This document shows positions 1 through 10,489 of a DNA stretch of 64,000 nt, one piece after another. Within the stretch, counting starts at the first letter, position 1; each line of letters starts with the position of its first letter. The notes under the pieces are model-generated. The model did not search any database and was not told where the DNA came from. It saw only the letters and a program-made list of their open reading frames with translations. Source of the DNA: Strigamia acuminata (lineage: Eukaryota; Arthropoda; Chilopoda; Geophilomorpha; Linotaeniidae); the NCBI GenBank assembly GCA_949358305.1, contig OX442314.1, forward strand, positions 25,963,118 through 26,027,117, given 5' to 3'. Made by a program: the position numbers and the translations under genes.

Positions 1-59
1 TGAGGCTGACAGGTGTTTACTGTACTCGTACACGACACAATGTTTTTGTGAGACCAAAT

Positions 60-790
60 CGACTTCATACATTAATTACCGTATTTTACCGATTAAGAGT
101 CGCCCTCGAATAGTAGCCGCAGCTGAGACACCAAGAATACCGTATTTTTGCAAAAGTACGGTATTGTTTCCGTATTTAACCCTCAGAGGCATAAAGCTAT
201 AGGGATTTATGGACAAGCTCTTTCTTGAATAGGAAAACTTTTTGCTGAAAATTTGGGACTTTGTTTATGTGATAATAAACTAAATCTCAGGTGAAATTTG
301 TCGTGATTGATCATTTATTTAATTAAATATTCAACTTGGAAATTTTCTGCCCCTTAAAACTCCAGCAAAACTTTTAAGCTGGGCTTTGCTGCATTTGTAA
401 ACAGCGCTTCAGTGAACAGCTTTTCGCATTTACCAGTAGTAATTAAAACCACCTCCAGATGGCTCAAATCTATTTATTTTTATTGTTTAGGCATTTCGCC
501 CTCTATAAAATTAGTTGCGAATTAAAAACAATGGCGCTTTAGCCAATCGACTTAAAAATTGTCCATAAATCCGTAATGGCTTAAACCAGAACGGCAAATT
601 TTACCCTCATGCCTCCGAGAGTTAACCTCACAAACGTCGAACGTACGCTTTGTTCCTGATGTTCAGACTTCGTTTGTTACATTAAAGAAATGTAACAAAC
701 GAAAAACCGAAATTGTGATTGCTGACAAAAATGGCGGTTTCGAATAAGAGCGACAGCTCTAAGTCTAAAACATTTGTCCCTGTATTTCCC
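60..790. repeat. Dispersed, partly inverted repeat (non-autonomous element, degraded)
   Basis: The two halves are imperfect inverted copies: a segment near 178-225 containing GAGGCATAAAG and GGATTTATGGACAA reappears reverse-complemented near 555-625. A second copy of the right half occurs at about 55285-55440, sharing GCCATTTTTGTCAGCAAT and the TGTAACAAACGAAG block. This supports a dispersed DNA element; the exact ends and target duplication are not clear. Confidence 0.5.
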
Positions 791-937
791 GTTTTTATGA
801 TTCTGCAGCTACTGACACTTAACCATCTATTAATTCTGTGCTTAATTTATTCATAAATTTCAGTATTACTAATTCTCTACACACCTGTGGCAGCGACGGG
901 TTACTTTGTATTTGGATCTGCCGTCCGTCCTAATATA

Positions 938-1014
938 CCGGGTGGCCCACATAAAAGCGGCCCGAAAATGTGTGTATGTAATATTATGGGGCCGCTTTTA
1001 TGTGGGCCACCCGG
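938..1014. mobile_element. 77-bp hairpin MITE in a transporter exon (TA target duplication)
   Basis: Nearly the whole element is a hairpin: 26-bp terminal inverted repeats beginning CCGGGTGGCCCACATAAAAG surround a ~25-bp loop. It is flanked by TA at 936-937 and 1015-1016, as for Tc1/mariner-type MITEs. With one TA, 79 bp were added, which explains the frameshift in the host exon. Confidence 0.85.
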
Positions 1015-1794
1015 TAGTTGAAAACTTGACATCAGGAGTAACTACTAAAATTGTCCAAAGTTTACTCATTGTGCACATGGTTTTCGCTTTTATCATTGCA
1101 TTAAACCCAGTCAGTCAGCAAATAGAAGAATTTCTAAAAATATCTCAAAGTGCTTGTAAGTACAATATTTAAAAACATTTCATGTTATTTTTTTATGAAT
1201 AAATTGTGACGGTTACACTGTCATACACTTTGCTAGTATAGGACGATTATTTCGCCAATAGATGGCGTTGATGCGTTTTAGCGGTAATTTCAAAATTCGA
1301 CAATTTTTGAGTGGATAAAATATAAATTATTGTTTATATTTTATTCCACTACAACTTTAGACACTTTTAAATACTTTTGGATGTTCAAATATTAGTTGAT
1401 TTATTTGTCACATAATTCTATTGAATTATGTGCAAACTTTGCACCTGGTGAAGTCACCCTTCATCACCTACTGTGAGTTGGACTCCTTTTGGATTATAGT
1501 CAAAAGGACTTAATCCACAATGTGTCCTGCGTATCCAGTTCCTGTAGTGGACCTAGTAGAAGACTATGTCCTGAGTATCCACTTCCTATGATCTAGGATT
1601 GGATGAATTAGACTGCCCAGTGATCCCATTGGATCACTGAACAGCTATTCTCCTCACCGAGTATATATCATCCTGCAAAACGGATATAGCTCGCTCTTGT
1701 TCTTGTTTGTTTGATACTGATATTACTTGAGCACATATTATACTTCTCTGCGTTCCGACAATCCGTTGTAGAAATACTTTGTATTTAGTGTAAG

Positions 1795-2065
1795 TATCTA
1801 GAGTGGGTAGAAGACTCACAGACACACTCCCGCCTCTTCATGCCAACATTCCGTTGTAGAAATGTAGTAACTAGAGTGAGTAATTCACAGACACATTTAA
1901 GTGTAGCATCTAGAGTGGGGTACAACCCACAGACGCACTCCCTCCAGCTTCATGCCAACATTCCGTTGTAGAATGCAGAATCTAGAGTGGAGTAAAATTC
2001 ACAGACGCATTGGTAATGTAGAATCTAGAGTGGAGTATTTATATTCCACAGACGCATTATCAGAG
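1795..2065. repeat. Five-copy imperfect tandem repeat (CTAGAGTG...CACAGACGCA)
   Basis: CTAGAGTG recurs at about 1799, 1872, 1910, 1982 and 2025, each time followed 10-20 bases later by CACAGACRCA. Two copies also carry CCAACATTCCGTTGTAGAA, so the spacing alternates between roughly 40 and 72 bp, as if a two-part unit had been duplicated. It lies in the transporter intron. No coding sequence is convincing in 1156-2813. Confidence 0.6.
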
Positions 2066-3353
2066 TAATCGACGCGGAGTAATTTCCCGGTTACTCTCCC
2101 GCCAACCAGAACCGAGTGGAGTAATTTCCCGGCGATGGATAACCTTTCCTGCGAAATACTTCGATTCATTTCGTTGTTGGTTTGACGGAACATTTGAGTT
2201 TGGCTTAAATGTTGATTGCACTCGGGGCAAAAAATAGCTCGGCGCTATTTTAATTATTTCTTTATTTTTCAGTCATTTGTTCGACTTGGAAACATAATAT
2301 CATGTTAAATTCATTGGAATTTACATGAATATTTATTCCGATTGTTTCATCATTCTTATGATCGCGCTGTGTAATTATTAACAATATAATAATTACACGT
2401 GTGATGATTGTGCCAAAGTCAACCGCACCTCTCGGATATAACACACCCAAGCCTAACCATTACACACCATTTTAGAACCAATCCAGGACCATTTGGAAAC
2501 CCGAACCATACTCAGACGACATCTTTTACGTCACCGTAATAAGAAAGTTACACATTCTTATTACGAGACTGAAAACCGCAAGTGATATTATTTCAGGGCT
2601 TTTGCCAACCCATTGTATATTTAACATGAAGTTATTTAGCCATTTGTAGACATAGGTTTTATATAGATTTCATTCCGAATAAATTGTCATATGATTTGAG
2701 AAATCACAAGCCTCCGTATTTTACACTTTCACACGAGTTCCCACTTTTAATTGTTAAGCAATTGTATCTCGCAAAGTCAATCGTCACAAAATTTATCAGT
2801 ATTATTTTTTCAGATTTGAATTGGAGAAGATATTTACTACGGACATGTGTAGTACTACTTGTAATTTTTGTCGCTTTAAGCGTTCCGCATTTCGGCAATA
2901 TATTAGGGGGTTTCATTAATTAAGGTGATTTTGCAATTTTGCAATTTTAGCAATTTTGCAATTTTGGATTTGTCACATGATATCAATTTCACCAATGATG
3001 TGCATAATTGCAAAAACACAAAAGAAAAAAAAAACACAATCACAAAATCAAGCAAGTCTTGTGATGTCAAAAATGATCACATGATATTGCAATCATGTAA
3101 ATAGTCATATGACTTCCTCTTTACTGAATAGCCATGAAATAAACACAATGCTTGTAGGTATTTTGCAGCATTTAGTGACACTATTATTTTGTTTGACTTT
3201 TTTGGCACCAGCTGGTGCCACTTTTTCCTGGAGAATCTCTCAAGGTTAGAGTTGTTGCTGTAGTGAGGTTGTGTAGTGTGAGTTTATTAAATACTGTTTT
3301 CTGTATCTATATCTTGGTTTCAGGAACTGTGAGCTCTGCATTTATTTGTGACA

Positions 3354-4785
3354 ATGCCAAAAGTAAATAGAAGACAGATTTTTTTTCGAAAATTTGATTT
3401 GTTGACTATGTTTTGCATGCTGTTTGATGATGAAACTGACCTTTTTGATCAAATAGAGGAGTATTTTATTTTTAAACGATTATTTAATACTTGTCGATAC
3501 TCAATTATACGTTTACCAGTCATGAAATCTAGGGAGTGGGTCATGAATTTTTTGAACAAGACAGATGAAAGAAGATTCCGGATTCAAATGCGAATGGGCT
3601 GGGATTCATTCCAATATGTATTAAATTTAATTGAAGGTAATTACATTAAGTAGTATTTTGAGTATAATTTAACTCATTTATTTGAATTTATTTATTTATT
3701 TATTTATTTATTCACTTTGAATTTATTTTGAATAGACCATCCATCATTAAATCGACCATTAGAAAATAAAGGTCGTCCATCCGTACCTGTTGGACTCCAA
3801 TTAGCAGTTGCCCTGTACAGATTTGGCCATTCAGGCAATGGTGCATCTAACGCCAACATTGCAACAAAGTTTGGCATTTCTGAAGGAAGTGTAGTTAACT
3901 ACACTAATAGAGTAATCCATGTGTTTTATTCCATGCTACCTCTAAAAATCAAATGGCCATCCCAACAGGAGCGTGAAACGATTAGTAATAAAATGGAAAT
4001 GTGTGGGTTCCCTGGATGCATTGCATTTGTGGATGGGACTGATGCTGTTATGTACACAAAACCCAGAGAAGATGCTGACCCAGTAGCATATTTTTCTAGA
4101 AAAAAGAAATACGCTATGCAGGTGCAACTGACAGTTGATTATAACAAGGTGATTCGCCATGTCATCACAGGATTTCCAGCCAGCGTCCATGATGCAACAG
4201 TTTTCAAACATTCGTTGCTATCCAAACAACCACAGGTTTATATAAATATATTCACTATTGCCTATAAAAATTGAACATATATATTTTTGACAGTTATATT
4301 TTTCACCTGGGCAATACATATTAGGAGACACAGGTTATCCCAATTGCTTTCCAATACTAACTGGATTCAGACATGTTGGAATACTAAATGAAAAACAGAA
4401 ATTACTCAATGCAAAAATATCTGAACACCGTGTTGTTGTTGAACATGTGAATGGAATGTTGAAAAGTAAGGTTTACAAAAATAGATTACTTTAAAAAACT
4501 TAAAACATCTTTCAATCAGGTAGGTTTCAAAGTTGGCATGGCCTACGCATTGCAATGGACAAACACAGAGGGCACAAATTGATTGTAAAATGGATCACAG
4601 CTTGCTGCGTCCTTCATAATATTTTAACTGAAATTAATGACAACTGGGAGTACGAGGATGTGGATGAGACAGCTGATTACACAAATAATGATGCAAATCA
4701 CGTGGAAGATGATAACAACATTATGACAGTTATTCGTCCCAGAGTAATGGAATTGTTATGGCAAATGTATGGCATTGTAATGTAA
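3354..4785 (+). CDS. Harbinger DDE transposase (HARBI1-like nuclease), four exons
   Basis: Exons 3354-3636, 3736-4235, 4294-4465 and 4520-4785 join in frame to about 406 residues. The N-terminal part is a helical DNA-binding region, followed by GLQLAVALYRFGHSG and IATKFGISEGSV, typical of the helix-turn-helix before the nuclease. The DDE domain shows its acidic residues in FVDGTDAVM (first Asp), LGDTGYPNCFP (second Asp) and EHVNGMLK (Glu), with HDATVFKHS between. It ends in the usual CCVLHNILTE segment. The start ATG at 3354 is the first in frame. Introns are short (58-99 bp) with GT-AG ends. In this superfamily the protein cuts and pastes the element, aided by the neighbouring Myb-like protein. 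No stop or missing catalytic residue is visible. Confidence 0.9.
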
Positions 4786-4886
4786 AAATTAAAAAATATC
4801 TTGTATTTAAGAGAATAATTAGATTTTCATTTTATGTCAATTTTATTGCATTTTGTAAAGCTTTTACATTGCATTGGAATAGACAT

Positions 4887-5956
4887 TTAACGACCTTGCT
4901 TCAATTTTTCCAATTCAATTTGCAATTTAAGTTGTTCTATTTTCATTTCCTCAATTTTAATGCTTGCAATTCGGTCTTCTTCTTCCTTTTTTTTCTGATA
5001 CTCAAATTTCCTTTCTTCTAAAGTGAGTTTTTTAAGCTCTACACTTTTAGCATCTTCATATTTCTTTTGGTCTAAAACCACCCTGTCTCGCATTGCTAAA
5101 GCAAATAAATCTTCACATCCACTTTGTTTTGGTTTTTTTTCACCCTTCTTGAGCTTTGTTAGAGTTGAACTTGTTGAAGCTGACTTTCCTTGCATACTGT
5201 TTTGAGTGCCTTCATCATTAATATTTGGAGTGATGATGAAGCTTTCATCATCAGACTGTATATCCAATATTTCAAATGGCTGTTCCTCATCTTGTGTTTC
5301 AGATGTGGTGGGTGTTGGAATTTCTAGGGTGTCTAGAAGTAAAGGTGGGCGAATGTTGGGTCGCTCACCCATAACCCCATCAAATATATCATACCATGGG
5401 CACTTATTTAATACCTTGGCTAAAAAAAAGATGTATTAGTATAAACATTTTAAACTACAAAATAAAAATAAAAACCATGTAGGGATGCAAATTCTTCAGA
5501 ATCTGGTTCAACACCGGCTCCTGTGCTGTCCAGCCAATGCTTCACTTTTTTGTATGTATCCTCCATTGTTGCAAATTTGTTTTTCATTTGTAATGGTGTA
5601 CAGTTCGGGAATGCATTCGGTTCTTGATCCAAAAATCGTTTAAAAAAATCCATTTTTACAGCCGCCTGTCAACAATTTAAAATTAATTTAATAATGGCAT
5701 AAGCAAATTAATTGTTACACAACCACACAGCCACACAACGACAGTTTAATGAGGTTAATGTGATTACCTTGAAATGATGATAATTGTCTACCACATGACA
5801 GGCAATTTTATTTGTTTCACTGGCTGTCCAAAACTTCTTGGCATTTCTCAACCTTTTCTCCTTTGAGGCAGGATCTGTGCTTGCTTTTTTTCTTTTTTTT
5901 CTAAAGTCAATTTCAATAGTTGGCTCCACTGCATTGTCCGCCATATCGTCCGCCAT
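4887..5956 (-). CDS. Harbinger Myb/SANT-like accessory protein, three exons
   Basis: Reading on the minus strand, exons 5768-5956, 5476-5665 and 4887-5419 join in frame to about 303 residues. The start is a doubled MADDMADN. A Trp-containing segment (KKFWTASETNKIACHVV) and then MDFFKRFLDQEPNAFPNCT with MKNKFATMEDTYKKVKHWL resemble the trihelix Myb/SANT-like DNA-binding domain of Harbinger second proteins. The C-terminal exon is acidic and Ser/Thr-rich, then a Lys/Glu-rich coiled-coil-like tail (about the last 70 residues). In this family the protein brings the transposase to the nucleus and to the element ends. It lies tail-to-tail with the transposase, as expected for one mobile unit. Confidence 0.8.
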
Positions 5957-8344
5957 ATTGGGTTATTCGAAAATGTGAAGCACATTTTAGTTGTACCCAA
6001 CGATTCCAAAAATGTGATGCAAAAAACGAGTCCCAATTCATGTGATTAAATGAAATTTTTTTAATAAAGTCCAATTAATAGCATATTAATACTCACAAGT
6101 ACATCAGAATCATTTCATGGTTTCCTAGATAGACTACAATTGTGGATGCCTTCGCCTATTGATGATAAAACAAGTTGGCTCCTTAGATAGAGCTTGGCTG
6201 CTTCCATTTTGTTTTGAGTTTGACTAGCCTCAAAATCACAGGATTGCAAAAATGCAAAAATTACCTTTTAGATAATTTTGGGATTTTGTGTTTTTACTCT
6301 CTTGCACTTTAGTGAATGTGAATGTGATTGGTAGAACAGATATCACATGACAATACTCTAAAATCACAAAATTGTCCAGATCACACAATTGCAAAATTGA
6401 CTGGGTTAATTCAATGTAATCCCATTTTTGGAGGCATCAAAAAATAATGATTTTGTGATTAATGCAAAATCACAAAATTGTAAAATCATCCATATAATGA
6501 AACCCCCTATTGTCATTAATAGGCGGTTCATCAGTAACGATGCTCACATTCATTTTCCCATCATTATTCTACTTGAGATTATGCGGTCAGAAACATACAA
6601 ACTGGCCTCCAATGTAAGAAATTTATGACGACAGATAAGTGCGGTGTTTCATTAAAACTTTATGAATTATTTTCAGACCTGTGTCTTTGCACGAAAGAGT
6701 GTATTTATGGGAGTTGATCGCGATTGGTGTATTAGGGGGTATTGCGGCAACCTGGAGTGCCATTAAATCCATTGTTGAGTCATTGACATTCACTCAGCCA
6801 TGCTATGTTAATCCCAATTTACAGTGTTACCTTGACCCTAAAGACTGTTAATAGCAAATTATCCATAAGGTATAAATTATTGACTTAACACAACTAATTA
6901 ACGAATTTAAAATCGAATTCAGTGTACCGAGCATAAATAAATATCCAAATTACGTGAATAATTGAAAATCCTGACCTTTTTCATTGAAAAACTTGCCAAC
7001 TCAGGTAAGAATCAAATATATTTATAGTCAATGCTGTGCGATGTTCACGCAGGCGCCATGTTGTTTGGATGCGGTCGGGCGGGGACAGGATAATTTGCGG
7101 AACCGCGGAACTGGCGGAACAGGCGGAACCGATGGGTTTGAGGAAAACCTGGAATCGCCAATTCTGCGGAAACGGCGGAACGGCGGAACAAGCTGAACAA
7201 GCTGATCGGGAGAAAATAAAATTTGTAAATTACTGTTGTGTTCGTGGTTGGATACTGGCACGTAGAAATATATATAAAAATATATATTAGAACAAAAAAA
7301 TAAAATAAATAAACGAGTGGGTTTTGTTTTAATGTATTAATTTTTCTTGATTTGAAAAAAACAATGTACCACTATGTTGTAAAAAATCTCCCATTAAACA
7401 GATAGATACTAATTGCTAGGAATAAATCATTTATTAGAGAATGCCATATTCACACTGAGCTCATGTTTGAAATTGATTTCGTTTAAACGCCTAATTTTTT
7501 AAGCTTTTTACGTTAAATTTTTTTTAAAAAAGCAACCGTAATTACGTGTTAAGCTAATTTTAAAAAGTTGTAAATCTTTTTGCAGTTGCAAGTAGATAAA
7601 TTTTATGTAGTTCTTGTTATTTTTTTTTAAACCTTACAAAATACTCGTAGTTGATTAATTTCACTGAGACTATAACTGCTGGATGTCATGGGGAGTTTTT
7701 CACATTAAGTGTTAAAATATTTTCAACAAATCAGTTCTGAATTTTGGATTTTGGGGCTTTTGGTAGGGCATTTAAATTGATGTATCAAATTAGTCATAAC
7801 TTATCAAATTGAAACAAAAACATCGAAAACAAAGAATATCCAACTCGTTACCTTGGAATTTGTAATTTTGTAAGATTGCTTTTGTAAATTTTAATTTTTA
7901 ATTTTAATTAATTTTTGCCTGACCTCCATAGCTATTGTTCAGCCGTTCCGCCGTTTCCGCAGAATTGGCGATTCTGTGGAAACGACGGAACGGTGGAACT
8001 AGATTGTTTCATTGCCAAATTCCGCTGAACAAGCTGAAATATTGTGATCAGGCCAAAAAAATATCAAAATTAAACAAAAGTTTAATTAAATAAAAATTAC
8101 CAAAAACAAAAATAAATAAAAATCAATAAAAATAAAAATAAATAAAAATAACCCAAAATAAAAGTACGATTGAAGTTTTGATACTAAATAATCTTATTTA
8201 TTTATCATTTTATCACGAGTTTTGTGCCTAAAAAATTAGATTTTATGCCTAACTTTCGTTTTTTTCAATAAAAATAGTTTTTCCGTTTGATAAATTCGTT
8301 TTAAACCGATGCAAATTTATTAATTGAGACTAAAAATTGATTTT

Positions 8345-8590
8345 GGCAAAAAAATTGATTTTTGGTGAAAAATTTCATTTTTGGTGAAAAATTTCATTTT
8401 TGGTGAAAAATTTCATTTTTGGTGAAAAATTTCATTTTTGGTGAAAAATTTCATTTTTGGTGAAAAATTTCATTTTTGGTGAAAAATTTCATTTTTGGTG
8501 AAAAATTTCATTTTTGGTGAAAAATTTCATTTTTGGTGAAAAATTTCATTTTTGGTGAAAAATTTCATTTTTGGTGAAAAAATTCATTTT
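8345..8590. repeat. Satellite array A: 19-bp unit
   Basis: Unit CATTTTTGGTGAAAAATTT repeats about eleven times with almost no divergence. Each unit is itself near-palindromic (AAAATTTCATTTT). Confidence 0.85.
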
Positions 8591-8830
8591 TGGTGAAAAA
8601 ATTCATTTTTGGTAAAAAAATTCAATTTTTTGAGTCAAAATTTAATTTTTTTCTGTCAAAATTCAATTTTTTGAGTCAAAATTTAATTTTTTTCTGTAAA
8701 AATTTAATTTTTTTCTGTCAAAATTTAATTTTTTTCTGTCAAAATTTAATTTTTTTCTGTCAAAATTTAATTTTTTTCTGTCAAAATTTAAGTTTTTTCA
8801 GTCAAAATTGAATTTTTTGACTCAAAAATC
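8590..8830. repeat. Satellite array B: ~21-bp unit
   Basis: GTCAAAATTTAATTTTTTTC-type units (about 21 bp) repeat about eight times, more variable at the edges. Confidence 0.75.
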
Positions 8831-8865
8831 AATTTTCTGACTCAAAAAACCCTTTTTCGAACCAC

Positions 8866-9010
8866 AAATGAATTTTTTGGTCAAAAATTCATTTTTTTGG
8901 CCAAAAATTCATTTTTTTGGCCAAAAATTCATTTTTTTGGCCAAAAATTCATTTTTTTGGCCAAAAATTCATTTTTTTGGCCAAAAATTCATTTTTTTGG
9001 CCAAAATCAA
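8866..9010. repeat. Satellite array C: 20-bp unit
   Basis: CCAAAAATTCATTTTTTTGG repeats about six times. Each unit is an inverted repeat closed by CC...GG. Confidence 0.85.
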
Positions 9011-9664
9011 TTTTTTGTCTCAATTAATTAATTTGCATCGGTGTAAAACGAATTTATCAAACGGAAAAACCATTTTTATTGTAAAAAACAAAAGTTGGGC
9101 GTAAAATCTAATTTTTTAGGCACAAAACTCGTGATAAAATGATAAATAAATAAGATTATTTAGTATCAAAACTTCAATCGTACTTTTATTTTGGGTTATT
9201 TTTATTTATTTTTATTTTTGTTGATTTTTATTTATTTTTATTTTTGTTGATTTTTATTTATTTTTGTTTTTGGTTATTTCTATTTAATTAAACTTTTGTT
9301 TAATTTTGATATTTTGATTACAATATTTCAGCTTGTTCAGCGGAATTTGGCAATGAAACAATCTAGTTCCGCCGTTCCGCCGTTTCCACAGAATTGGCGA
9401 TACCGGGTTTTCCACAAACCCATCGGTTCCGCCTGTTCCGCCAGTTCCGCGGTTCCGCAAATTATCCTGTCCCGTCGGGCGTCGAGCGAGACGGCGTAGT
9501 CAGAGAATTCTGTTAAAGTTCGTAATGAGGATTAAATCAGAGTGTGAAATCGTTTTATTAAGTTTAACAGACAGTTAAAATACCGTTTCAATTATCCCAC
9601 TACGGATGACGATGCACGAAGTCACACTGTTCAGCGATGGCCGTCAAGTTGGGACAAAAGAGTA

Positions 9665-9888
9665 GTAACACTACTTTTCTATTTTTTGAGTAAAAAAGTC
9701 AATTTTATCATTACACTTGGTGAATAGGCTGCTGGACATGTGACATGTGACATCATGAACAGTGAATTATGAATTATGAATTATGAGCAGTTATGATGTC
9801 ACATGTCACATGTCCAGTAGCCTATTCACCAAGTGTAATGATAAAATTGACCTTTTTACTCAAAAAATAAAAAATTAGTGTTTCAACA
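9665..9888. mobile_element. ~220-bp hairpin MITE-like repeat
   Basis: Left arm (from AACACTACTTTTCTATTTTT, about 9667) and right arm (to AAAAATTAGTGTT, about 9886) are complementary over about 100 bp with few mismatches. The arms include GACATGTGACATGTGACATC. The loop near 9755-9785 is a triplicated GAATTAT. No clear target duplication. Confidence 0.8.
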
Positions 9889-10059
9889 CACAGTAAAGAA
9901 TTCTGTGTGTTGTAAACGTTTGTAACAATGTGAGAGAGAGATGCATTTAAATAAAAAAAATATTGACTGTTCAGATAATAACAATATTTTTTTTTTAAAT
10001 TAAACAATTGTGGATGTGGATTACACACTCCTGTGGTCTCCATATAAGACAAAGCAGCC

Positions 10060-10392
10060 TGGACCGCACTGAAGGTAGAAAATCAAGGCGAATTGGCCGA
10101 ACTCAAAGTCCAGAAACGGGTAGAAATTGGACGTATTAGAATTAAGATGAAGTCCACGGAAACGATTTCTTAATATCTGGCTCAAATGATTTCAGTAGCC
10201 AAGAAACTTAAATCGATCGGTGCGCCCATAGACGAGGCAGAATTATGGGCACATATTTTAAACGGACTCACAGTGGATTATACTGCAGTGGTCGCAAGTT
10301 GTGACGTAATTGGTCGGAGCACATTAAAGTTACATGACTTGGGAGAGCCCTCTTGGCTGAGGAATCAAGTAGAGCGGCACTTCCGAGTCTAG
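10060..10392 (+). pseudogene. Copia-type retrotransposon gag fragment (degraded)
   Basis: The translation near 10060-10330 resembles the Copia gag (UBN2) region: AWTALKVENQ-like text, a stop, then KKLKSIGAPIDEAELWAHIL and NGLTVDYTAVVASCD. The frame is broken by a stop near 10171 and there is no zinc knuckle or polymerase nearby, so it is a relic. Confidence 0.65.
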
Positions 10393-10489
10393 CAGAAGTT
10401 CTGTATATACATATGTACCAAGGCCATCGTGAGGCCCTTTTTCAAACGCACCAACCAATCAATCGCATAAAAAATCAGGCCCCTTGACA

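Larger units (their letters stand above)
2905..6508 (+). mobile_element. PIF/Harbinger DNA transposon, two-gene and apparently complete
   Basis: The ends are inverted repeats starting AGGGGGTTTCAT (2905) and ending ATGAAACCCCCT (6508), with a further imperfect match rich in GATTTTGCAATTTT. The element is flanked by the 3-bp duplication ATT at 2902-2904 and 6509-6511. Three-bp duplications are typical of PIF/Harbinger, though TWA is the usual target. It contains the two genes expected of the superfamily in convergent order: a DDE transposase (+) and a Myb/SANT-like protein (-). Both can be read through spliced open frames, so the element could be autonomous or only recently inactive. Confidence 0.9.
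864..6851 (+). pseudogene. SLC36-type amino-acid transporter, 3' part, broken by two transposon insertions
   Basis: Three exons of a proton-coupled amino-acid transporter can be read: 864-1155, 2814-6613 (interrupted) and 6677-6851. All have GT-AG borders and phases that match. Translation gives family-like membrane stretches such as LILYTPVAATGYFVFGS, then VHMVFAFIIALNPVSQQIEE, then RTCVVLLVIFVALSVPHFG. The final exon ends in VLGGIAATWSAIKSIVES and a Cys-rich tail before TAA at 6849-6851. Exon 1 carries a 77-bp MITE (938-1014) that shifts the frame and meets a stop at once. Exon 2 carries a 3604-bp Harbinger element (2905-6508) that stops the frame within a few codons. Removing each insert with one copy of its target duplication restores an open frame. 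Earlier exons lie before the window. It is either a recent pseudogene or a gene polymorphic for the inserts; the coding frame is otherwise undamaged. Confidence 0.85.
7060..9490. mobile_element. Foldback element: long inverted repeats around satellite arrays
   Basis: About 400 bp at 7935-8345 reappears reverse-complemented at 9010-9400, including the stretch around GTACGATTGAAGTTTTGAT and the GGCGGAAC-rich end. The outermost GGCGGAAC-rich block (about 7076-7205) also matches 9375-9478 inverted. The left arm is interrupted by about 730 bp (7206-7935) flanked by inverted copies of the AATTCTGCGGAAACGGCGG block, suggesting nesting. No protein-coding frame is credible. The long open frames in the middle are low-complexity translations of the arrays. 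Confidence 0.75.

Noticed and set aside
8590-9104. Long plus-strand open frames through 8590-8811 and 8868-9104
   Set aside because: They are translations of short tandem repeats (Gln-Asn-Leu-Ile-Phe-Phe and similar), with no start context, splice sites or domain.
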